Assembly (NCBI GenBank): GCA_044449065.1
Contig: JBIOHP010000008.1
Location: 62,001 to 126,000, forward strand
DNA length: 64,000 nucleotides
Origin: JBIOHP01 sp044449065
GTDB lineage: Bacteria; Bacteroidota; Ignavibacteria; UBA10030; SZUA-254
Direction of reading: 5' to 3'
Below, piece by piece: positions 1 to 6,618 of this stretch. A program made the translations under genes and the position numbers. The notes under the pieces are model-generated. The model saw only the letters and a program-made list of their open reading frames with translations. It searched no databases and was not told the origin of the DNA. The first letter of the stretch is position 1, and the number at the start of each line of letters is the position of its first letter.

Positions 1-799
1 TTACACCATTTGCCCAGGGCGCAATGATGCCATAGGAAGTGCCCGTAACCCAGCCAGGATCCGCATTACACCAATAGATATCATCGGGTTGTATATCCAG
101 CACCCAATTCGCGGTGATAAATTGAGCTATAATTGAGGAATGGACGTGGAGCGCTCCCTTGGGTTTTCCGGTTGTTCCTGAAGTATAATGGAGAACGGAC
201 GGGGTTTCCCGATCAACCTTCGCGATTTCAAATTTATCCACCTTTGGAGATTTTTCCATCGAGAAATGAAGTTCATTATGCTCCGGTGGATTACTATCGG
301 CGTCGACAATGATGATCTTCGTAAGTTCCGGAAGCTGGGATTTAATTCTCCTGACCTTCCCCACGTGTTTTTTGGTGGTGAGGATCGCTTTAGTTTTAGC
401 GTCGTCGAGGCGTGTAAAAAGCGACTCTTCTCCGAAGGCAGAGAAGAGCGGCTGTGCAATACCGCCCATCTTCAAAATGCCGATGAATGATATATACAGT
501 TCCGGTAGGCGATCCATAAAAATACAGATACGGTCGCCGGGTTGCAGTCCGTTATCCTGTAAATATTTTGCGAAGGTATTGCTGTAGATTCGCAGGTCGT
601 TATAGGTAAACTTTTTAACTTCGCCGTTAAATCCTTCCCAGATTAATCCGAGCTTATTACCCAGCCCTTTTTCACAAATCCGGTCTGTGCAATAATATCC
701 GATGTTGAAATTTCCATCTCTACCGTATTCTAATAGTTCTTCGGATTGTTTCCAAGTAAATGTCTTATATTTATTTTCGTATGAAATGATGTTGCTCAT
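1..799 (-). CDS. acsA: Acetyl-CoA synthetase, AMP-forming (N-terminal part, runs off the left edge)
   Basis: An open frame starts at the ATG at 797-799 and continues without a stop to the window edge, giving about 266 residues of an ANL-superfamily adenylating enzyme. Visible signatures are LIWEG followed by FTYNDL near residue 60, PGDRICIFMDRLPE, and the core P-loop motif YTSGTTGKPKG followed by ALHVH, the form typical of AcsA-type acetate-CoA ligases. The expected reaction is acetate + ATP + CoA to acetyl-CoA + AMP + PPi in the cytoplasm. The C-terminal half, including the catalytic lysine, lies outside the window. The start is supported by an AGGGGA ribosome-binding site just upstream. It follows acpS by 18 nt and is probably co-transcribed with it. 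A propionyl-CoA or other short-chain acyl-CoA ligase cannot be excluded from the N-terminus alone. Confidence 0.9.
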   Translation of the reverse strand, partial: MSNIISYENKYKTFTWKQSEELLEYGRDGNFNIGYYCTDRICEKGLGNKLGLIWEGFNGEVKKFTYNDLRIYSNTFAKYLQDNGLQPGDRICIFMDRLPELYISFIGILKMGGIAQPLFSAFGEESLFTRLDDAKTKAILTTKKHVGKVRRIKSQLPELTKIIIVDADSNPPEHNELHFSMEKSPKVDKFEIAKVDRETPSVLHYTSGTTGKPKGALHVHSSIIAQFITANWVLDIQPDDIYWCNADPGWVTGTSYGIIAPWANGV

Positions 800-817
800 T
801 TGATCCCCTTTAATTTA

Positions 818-1174
818 TTATTCAAGAATGACAACTGCTACACTCAATAGCTTTGAATCGCCATGAGCGACGTGGATTGAAGAGATCGACATACTTTTCG
901 CCAGCCGACCAATGACACCCCGAAGAGTAGGAGAAAATCCTTTTGATAATTCTATATCTTTCCAATAAGATCCCGAATGAAGACCGCAGCCCAACGCTTT
1001 TAATATCGCTTCCTTGATCGTAAATACCTTGGCTGCCATGACATCTTTTTTCAAGTTACCCCGGAGGTTCAGGCATTCCGTTTCAGAAAGAATTTGCTTG
1101 AGAAAATCATCAATATCTTTCCTTTCCCGGAATCTTGATATCTCGATCGAGTCGATGCCAACGCCTTTGATCAT
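818..1174 (-). CDS. acpS: Holo-[acyl-carrier-protein] synthase (AcpS-type phosphopantetheinyl transferase)
   Basis: A protein of about 118 residues, matching the usual AcpS size. The N-terminus GVGIDSIEISRF corresponds to the AcpS G-x-D-hydrophobic-x-E-I metal-binding motif. The second motif FTIKEAILKALG matches the conserved KEA-xx-KALG block. AcpS transfers 4'-phosphopantetheine from CoA to acyl carrier protein, activating fatty-acid synthesis. I place the start at the ATG at 1172-1174, behind an AGGTGA ribosome-binding site. An in-frame GTG twelve bases upstream (1184-1186) lies inside that site and is less likely. It precedes the acetyl-CoA synthetase by 18 nt on the same strand, so both are likely in one transcript. 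A standalone transferase for another carrier protein is possible but less likely. Confidence 0.88.
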   Translation of the reverse strand: MIKGVGIDSIEISRFRERKDIDDFLKQILSETECLNLRGNLKKDVMAAKVFTIKEAILKALGCGLHSGSYWKDIELSKGFSPTLRGVIGRLAKSMSISSIHVAHGDSKLLSVAVVILE

Positions 1175-1287
1175 GGTTCGGTTCACCTAAATAGAAAATT
1201 ACGAGCGGTTAGTTCATTGATTATTTAATCCTTGGAGAAAAAGTAGTACTCCAATATATCGAAATTCTGCCAGAGAAGAAAATCTCT

Positions 1288-2523
1288 TTAAGCGGAAGGC
1301 ATTAACAACACTTTGAACGCATCGCCGTTCGCGATCGCCTGGAATCCCTTATCGAAATCCTTGAGAGGATATTGATGAGTGATAAATTTCGCTTTCATAA
1401 ACCGATTCGAAAGGCCGCTTTTTAGCAGATCGATCATCATATCCCATGTCGACCAGACGCGCCTGCCGATAATTCCATGAATCGTTGTTCCGGGGAATAT
1501 AACGTATTTTGAAAAATCTATGGGCATCGTCCCGCTTGTCAACCCGAGGAGCGATATCTCCCCTCCCATACGGATTATGGAAAAAGCATCCTCGTAGGCA
1601 TGGTAGGAGCCGGACATTTCAAGGACAGCATCAACTCCGGCGCCGTGATTCTGAGATTTTGCCGTTTTATAAAACAGTTGCTTCTCCTCGGGGTTAGAAA
1701 CATCGAAACATTCAGTAGCGCCGAGAGATTTGGCAACTTTAAATCGATGATTGACGAGTTTTTCATGAGTATTTTCCCCATGGGAAGCATCGGTGACAAG
1801 AATTATTTTTGCACGCGCTGCTTTGGCGATAGCCACACTCATAAGGCCTATGACGCCAATGCCAAGAACCGCGACAATTTTTCCTTTTATTGCGGAAAGT
1901 GATTGAACGGTATGTGTAGCATTGCCAATTGCATCCATAAATGCCACAATCTCTTCCGGTATTTCACCGTTTTTAAATATGATGACATTTTCAGCGGGGA
2001 GGACAACATATCCAGCGAATGCTCCGTCGCCGTGCAGACCGCGGATTACGGTATTTGTGCAGACGTGATATTGACCCAGCTTACATTGTGCGCACTTACC
2101 GCAGGTGATATGCATTTCCGCCGTCGATATAAAATTTTGATTCAGAAACTCAATTAACGTTTTATCTTTGGCGATCTGTGATGCGGACCGATTCTTGGTG
2201 AACTTCCGAAGAATTTTATACTCTTTCGATTTTTGGATGATCAGATTTGCCAGTCGAAGTTTCGCTTTCGGACCTGCGTCGGTAATTCTTCCGCAGAATT
2301 CATGGCCGATTGTCACATTTGGCGTTGTTAACGACGACATGCTTTGCTTCAGCGAATCCTTTGAATTATAGATACCGACATCGGTGCCGCAGATCCCGGC
2401 GGCGACAACTTTTATTTGAACATCGTTTGGTCTTTCAACTTGTGGAATGTGCTTCTCTACAATGAGCATGCCCTTGGGCCATGCGTTGTAAATTTCCGGT
2501 TTTGGTTTTACGATAGCTTCCAT
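1288..2523 (-). CDS. tdh: Zinc-dependent medium-chain dehydrogenase, L-threonine 3-dehydrogenase-like, with a large insertion
   Basis: A 411-residue MDR-family enzyme, about 70 residues longer than E. coli threonine dehydrogenase. The catalytic zinc ligands are C45 (GICGTDV), H74 and E75 (IGHEF). The structural zinc cysteines are C141, C144, C147 and C155. The stretch EMHITCGKCAQC, the FMDAIGNATHT segment and the EMSGS motif all resemble Tdh, which oxidises threonine to 2-amino-3-ketobutyrate with NAD. The Rossmann glycine motif is VLGIGVIG. Extra material lies at about residues 85-131, between the catalytic zinc region and the structural zinc loop, and a smaller insertion follows the NAD-binding beta strand (VTDASHGENTHEK). 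It is separated from neighbours by 113 nt downstream and 232 nt upstream and has an AGGATG ribosome-binding site. Substrate is inferred; another secondary alcohol or polyol is possible. Confidence 0.8.
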   Translation of the reverse strand: MEAIVKPKPEIYNAWPKGMLIVEKHIPQVERPNDVQIKVVAAGICGTDVGIYNSKDSLKQSMSSLTTPNVTIGHEFCGRITDAGPKAKLRLANLIIQKSKEYKILRKFTKNRSASQIAKDKTLIEFLNQNFISTAEMHITCGKCAQCKLGQYHVCTNTVIRGLHGDGAFAGYVVLPAENVIIFKNGEIPEEIVAFMDAIGNATHTVQSLSAIKGKIVAVLGIGVIGLMSVAIAKAARAKIILVTDASHGENTHEKLVNHRFKVAKSLGATECFDVSNPEEKQLFYKTAKSQNHGAGVDAVLEMSGSYHAYEDAFSIIRMGGEISLLGLTSGTMPIDFSKYVIFPGTTIHGIIGRRVWSTWDMMIDLLKSGLSNRFMKAKFITHQYPLKDFDKGFQAIANGDAFKVLLMPSA

Positions 2524-2755
2524 GATTTGACATCCTAATATTTAGTAAATCGTTTGCGTAGTTAAGTTTGAATTGAAATATTTTGATAAATAATATTAGT
2601 TACTATGATAACTCCCCTCGGAATTTTCATAAAAGGATCACGATCGGGAGAGTGTTGAATTCTGGTTCGGAAAATCGGTTTCGGGGCATCGATTATTTAT
2701 ATTTTGGCGTTTTGTGTTCCGAAGGATAATAACTTTTGATGGATAACCCTGGATA

Positions 2756-4129
2756 CTACCCCGGTGATGATTTAGTTAACCGCACAGCAAATGATCCATC
2801 GAGCTGATGCCGGTGGGGAAATGTTGCAATGTATCCTTCCGGCGTGATGATCGATTTATTCACAAATTTAGAAGGATCATCGATCTTAAATTCCGGATGC
2901 CTTGTAAGGAAGGATTGAACCAGCAGTTCATTCTCTTCCGGTTCAATTGTGCATGTACTGTATACCAAGACACCCCCCGGTTCAACCAGGCGTGCGGCAT
3001 TTTCCATCAACCGTTCCTGCTGCGATGCGAGCTGCGTGATATCTTCGAGTTGACGTTTCCATTTTATATCCGGTTTTTTTCTTAAGACTCCCAAACCTGA
3101 ACAGGGCGCATCGACAATGACCTTTTTTGCGGGGGGAATATCTATATCGGTTGAATCACCCACGACATGCTGAACATTCGTAATGCCTAATCTCTCGCAA
3201 CTGGTTCGTACCATGTTCAATTTATGTTCGTATTTATCGATTGCGAGAATTTCCCCCTCGTTCTTCATCATCTCGCCCAATAAGGTTGTTTTTCCGCCCG
3301 GAGCTGCGCAGAGATCGATGACGCGGTCACCGGGTTGGGGAGAGAGGAGCAAGACAGGCAATGCCGCGCTTTCATCCTGAATGGAGAAATATCCCATTCT
3401 GAAAGTTTCCATCTGTGTAATGCGAGATAAACTCTTCACCCGGATAAAATAATCGATATATGTTGATCCCTGGTAGGGGATGGTTTGCTCATCGAGCATC
3501 AGGAGAAATGCAGCCGGGTTTATCTTAATTTTATTGATGCGAAGCGAGAGAGATGGAATTTCATTGTTCGCCGCAAGCATTTTTTCCAACTCTGCCGGAG
3601 AAAATCGCGTTAACCATCGTTTTACCATCCAAACAGGGTGCGAGTAAAAGATCGTCAGGTGCTGTAGAACATCTTCTTCGATTGTAGGATAGCGGATATT
3701 ATCCATGTTGCGAAGTATATTGCGAAGCACGGCATTAACAAGATCTGCCATCTTCCCGCCGCGAATGCGTTTGATGAACTCAACTGCTTCGTTCACAACG
3801 GCATATTGCGGGACCCGATCAAGAAAAAGGATTTGGTACAATGCGATTCGCAGCGCATTTTTAATATTTATTTCGGATTTTGAAAAATTACCATGGGTGA
3901 ATCTGTTGAGAAGCCAATCGAGCCGTGCTTGCCAGCGTATTACGCCGTGGACAAGTTCAGCAAGAAGTCCCTTATCGGCATTGGAAATATCCGCCGCCTT
4001 GAGTTCAACATCGAGTAATTTATCAAGGTAAGAATCGGAACGTTCGATGCGATTCAAAATTTTTACCGCCGTCGCGCGAGCGCCCGAATATACGGTTTGG
4101 TTTGAGGTTTCCTGAACAGCATCGGTCAT
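2756..4129 (-). CDS. rsmB: 16S rRNA (cytosine(967)-C5)-methyltransferase RsmB
   Basis: The 457-residue protein has the RsmB/Sun architecture. An N-terminal NusB-like RNA-binding domain occupies about residues 15-150 (ILNRIERSDSYLDKLLD, ELVHGVIRWQARLDWLL). A C-terminal Rossmann methyltransferase domain follows with the SAM motif VIDLCAAPGGKTT. The two RNA m5C-methyltransferase cysteines are in DAPCSGLGVLRKKPDIKW and VYSTCTIEPEENE. It methylates C967 of 16S rRNA during small-subunit assembly. Its ATG overlaps the stop codon of the upstream GlmU-like gene by one base (TAATG at about 4127-4131), so translation is probably coupled. Length and motifs are complete. Confidence 0.95.
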   Translation of the reverse strand: MTDAVQETSNQTVYSGARATAVKILNRIERSDSYLDKLLDVELKAADISNADKGLLAELVHGVIRWQARLDWLLNRFTHGNFSKSEINIKNALRIALYQILFLDRVPQYAVVNEAVEFIKRIRGGKMADLVNAVLRNILRNMDNIRYPTIEEDVLQHLTIFYSHPVWMVKRWLTRFSPAELEKMLAANNEIPSLSLRINKIKINPAAFLLMLDEQTIPYQGSTYIDYFIRVKSLSRITQMETFRMGYFSIQDESAALPVLLLSPQPGDRVIDLCAAPGGKTTLLGEMMKNEGEILAIDKYEHKLNMVRTSCERLGITNVQHVVGDSTDIDIPPAKKVIVDAPCSGLGVLRKKPDIKWKRQLEDITQLASQQERLMENAARLVEPGGVLVYSTCTIEPEENELLVQSFLTRHPEFKIDDPSKFVNKSIITPEGYIATFPHRHQLDGSFAVRLTKSSPG

Positions 4130-5364
4130 TACTGTTTCTCTTTCAACGCCAGGGTGTGTATATGACGAAAAAGCTTTTCATATGCTGGTGTAAATTCCAC
4201 ATCTCGCCGTTTCATTACCGTCCGGGCAGTTTCCATACATTTATTGAGGTCATACGGTTCGAACAGGTCCTGGCTTCCCCACGAAAACGATGGGATATAT
4301 TTAGGGGGGAGTCCCGAACCATAAATATTGCAGCAGACGCCAATGTTCGTTCCTGTATCAAACATAACGTTGATCCCCGTTTTGCTGTGATCTCCCATAA
4401 TTAATCCGACGAATTGCAATCCGGTATCGATTTCCTCCCCGTTCAATCTCATTTTAACTGTACTATAATTGTTTTTGAGATCGCTATTATTCGTATCGGC
4501 TCCGATATTGACCCAACTCCCGATATATGAATGACCGAGAAACCCATCATGCTGTTTGTTTGAGTAGGAATGAATTATAGAAGCATCCACCTCCCCGCCC
4601 ACTTTACAAAATTCACCGATTGACGTACCATGATAAATCTTTGCGCCAATTTTGATTACAGAATTTCGACCTATATAAGCAGGACCCTCAATTACGGCGT
4701 TCGGCATAACAATTGCCTCATGGTCGATCATGATGGGACCTTTTTCTGCGTCCAATACAACTCCGGGTTTTACCTGGGCTTTTTTGCTGATATAAATATT
4801 TTTTTTGTTGATCAAGTGGACTCCGGGAAACACCTCTCCCTTAATCTTCTTTTTTCCGACCCGGCGCATCAATGCTTTAAAATCCCGTTCAATTTCTTCC
4901 GGGTTCCGCTGAATAAGATCCCAGGGGTAACGCACTATGTTACACGATATCTGTTGAGCTGGCAAGGTTTTGAAATATCCAAATACGCCTAACGTATCGA
5001 CGGTACAACGGTTAATATTCTTCGCCTTGATAAAGGCGGCGATCACCCCATCATCCTGGTAGAAAGCAATTTCAGTGTTACGCTGCTTTAATTTTTTGCC
5101 GAGAGTTTCATCACCAATAACCCTCCCATTAATAAACCATGTATCTTCTTCCGGGAAGGCATTAACCGACTTTTTTGACATCGATTCCTGCATATATTCG
5201 GCAAGATATTGACGAGTATGAAAAGAAAAGTCGGCGCCGGGGAGGTATAAGCGCAGTTTTTCTTCAAGAGAAGTAATGCCACAACGAAGATTATAAACCG
5301 GACGGAAGTAATCCAGGGGAAGAAAATTGGAGAAGTGCGTATCTTCGAAGATACAAAATCGCAT
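4129..5364 (-). CDS. Alternative GlmU-type sugar nucleotidyltransferase/acetyltransferase (TIGR03991-like)
   Basis: A 411-residue protein of the alternative GlmU family known mainly from Bacteroidetes/Chlorobi. The N-terminus FEDTHFSNFLPLDYFRPVYN followed by LRCG is characteristic. It replaces the usual GlmU pyrophosphorylase signature. The middle motif PWDLIQRNPEEIERDF and the C-terminal left-handed beta-helix (hexapeptide-like segments from about residue 190; GGEVDASIIHSYSNKQHDG; NSDLKNNYSTVKM) fit the same family. The predicted role is synthesis of UDP-N-acetylglucosamine or a related activated sugar for the cell envelope. It is translationally coupled to rsmB through a TAATG overlap and lies 76 nt downstream of rpmE, behind a terminator. 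No classical glmU is in the window. Family assignment is strong; the exact sugar substrate is inferred. Confidence 0.88.
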   Translation of the reverse strand: MRFCIFEDTHFSNFLPLDYFRPVYNLRCGITSLEEKLRLYLPGADFSFHTRQYLAEYMQESMSKKSVNAFPEEDTWFINGRVIGDETLGKKLKQRNTEIAFYQDDGVIAAFIKAKNINRCTVDTLGVFGYFKTLPAQQISCNIVRYPWDLIQRNPEEIERDFKALMRRVGKKKIKGEVFPGVHLINKKNIYISKKAQVKPGVVLDAEKGPIMIDHEAIVMPNAVIEGPAYIGRNSVIKIGAKIYHGTSIGEFCKVGGEVDASIIHSYSNKQHDGFLGHSYIGSWVNIGADTNNSDLKNNYSTVKMRLNGEEIDTGLQFVGLIMGDHSKTGINVMFDTGTNIGVCCNIYGSGLPPKYIPSFSWGSQDLFEPYDLNKCMETARTVMKRRDVEFTPAYEKLFRHIHTLALKEKQ

Positions 5365-5385
5365 AAGCGTTAGTTATAAGAGAAA

Positions 5386-5416
5386 AAAACGGAATGTAGG
5401 TAATACATTCCGTTTT
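5386..5416 (-). terminator. Rho-independent terminator of rpmE
   Basis: A perfect 13-bp inverted repeat (arms 5386-5398 and 5404-5416, loop of 5 nt) has the core ACGGAATGTA. Read on the minus strand the stem is followed by a run of T residues. It sits between the L31 stop codon and the GlmU-like start, so it ends the rpmE transcript. Confidence 0.85.
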
Positions 5417-5440
5417 ATAGTATCAGATAATTCCGATGTC

Positions 5441-5668
5441 TTATGATGTCACTGTTTCTGTATCAGCGGGCTTTTTTGCGTATTTCTTATTAAATCTCTC
5501 AACGCGGCCTGCGGAATCAAGCAGTTTCTGTTTTCCCGTATAAAATGGGTGACATCGTGAACAAATTTCCACCTTCAGATTACCGGCGGTTGAGCGTGTT
5601 TCAAAAGTATTGCCACAAATGCAAGTAACAAGTGATTTTTTATACGTTGGATGAATACCCGGTTTCAT
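5441..5668 (-). CDS. rpmE: 50S ribosomal protein L31, zinc-binding type
   Basis: The 75-residue protein begins MKPGIHPTYKKSLVTCICG, the standard L31 N-terminus. It contains C16 and C18 with a later CSRCHPFYTGKQK segment, so all four zinc cysteines of the C+ form are present. It binds the 50S central protuberance and bridges to the small subunit. The C-terminal tail is short and lysine/threonine rich. It is followed on the minus strand by a strong terminator and is likely a single-gene transcript. Confidence 0.97.
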   Translation of the reverse strand: MKPGIHPTYKKSLVTCICGNTFETRSTAGNLKVEICSRCHPFYTGKQKLLDSAGRVERFNKKYAKKPADTETVTS

Positions 5669-5777
5669 TTAAAAAACTCCATTTTTAGAAAAATTAATCA
5701 ATTAATATAAGAAATTATCCTAAAAAGAGCAAGAAATTAAGTTGATTAACAATAAATTTGATCAAAATTGACAGATT

Positions 5778-6434
5778 TTAGTCGATAACTCCAATAAAAT
5801 ATCCCTCGGTCAATGCTTCGCGCATTTTTTCCGCTTCCTGAAGCGCCTCGACTTTTGTGGGATATTTCCCAAGCGAGACTCGATACCAGGTTCCTTTTGT
5901 CGTAAGACTCACCGGGTAACCGGCTTGTTTCCATCGAGAGAAAAGATTTTCAGCATTTTGCTTGTCTTTGAACGATCCAACGAATATAGTGTAATCTCCA
6001 CCGGATGAAGATTTAATCTTGGGGCGTGGCACTATTTTTGCCGGTTGAGATTTTGAGCTTGCCGGCGACTGGGGCGGTGTATTAACCATCTCGCCCTGCT
6101 TGACTTCCTTTCCAGCAGTTGGGGGTTTTTGTTCTTTCACCGTTGATGTATCGGTCGGCGTTTCGCCCACCGGATTCTGCGGTTGTCCCTGAAGTGAATC
6201 AGGTTGAGGCATGTTCACGACCACCGGCGGTTTTTCAGATTGTTTAGGTTGCTTACTTTTATAAATCCAGTATCCGCCGATACTGACCAGGATAACTAAT
6301 ACAATCGGGAGAATAATTTTGATTGGGATATCCGGTCCGCTTTTTGGTGTATGAAGAATTGGTCCGGGGCGTTTCGGTTTATTATCCTCATTTTCCGGTC
6401 GATTTTCGATTTCATCATCGTCATCAAATGGCAT
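5778..6434 (-). CDS. Single-pass membrane protein with C-terminal SPOR domain
   Basis: The 218-residue protein has an acidic, proline-rich cytoplasmic N-terminus (DDDDEIENRPENED) and one transmembrane helix at about residues 37-58 (IKIILPIVLVILVSIGGYWI). A Pro/Gln/Lys-rich linker follows to about residue 145. The C-terminal SPOR domain runs from about 146 to 217 (YTIFVGSFKDKQNAENLFSRW; WYRVSLGKYPTKVEALQEAEKM). SPOR domains bind denuded glycan strands of peptidoglycan, usually at the division septum, and this topology puts the domain in the periplasm, as in FtsN or DedD. Whether it is a true FtsN counterpart is not shown by the sequence. It stands alone between rpmE and the M14 peptidase genes. 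Confidence 0.85.
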   Translation of the reverse strand: MPFDDDDEIENRPENEDNKPKRPGPILHTPKSGPDIPIKIILPIVLVILVSIGGYWIYKSKQPKQSEKPPVVVNMPQPDSLQGQPQNPVGETPTDTSTVKEQKPPTAGKEVKQGEMVNTPPQSPASSKSQPAKIVPRPKIKSSSGGDYTIFVGSFKDKQNAENLFSRWKQAGYPVSLTTKGTWYRVSLGKYPTKVEALQEAEKMREALTEGYFIGVID

Positions 6435-6461
6435 CGTATGGCTCCATATTTTTAGTGGTTT

Positions 6462-6496
6462 TAAAAAAATCCGCCTAATTTATTTTAAAGCGGCTT
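6462..6496 (-). terminator. Probable terminator downstream of the first M14 carboxypeptidase
   Basis: On the minus strand a short stem (CCGCTT pairing with AGGCGG, including one G-T pair) with an A/T-rich loop is followed by seven T residues. It lies about 120 nt past the stop of the carboxypeptidase gene and just before the SPOR gene start. The stem is short, so confidence is moderate. Confidence 0.45.
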
Positions 6497-6618
6497 GGAT
6501 TACAAACCAATGCGTTTTATAAAAAAGTAATTTACAATAAGGAATTGTATATAGCAAATGAATGGACGGACAATCGCAAATATTTGGATTTTACTATTTT
6601 GACGATTGATCGTACTCA

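Noticed and set aside
188..587. Plus-strand open frames opposite the acetyl-CoA synthetase
   Set aside because: The minus-strand frame has clear AMP-binding motifs throughout, so the opposite frames are shadows.
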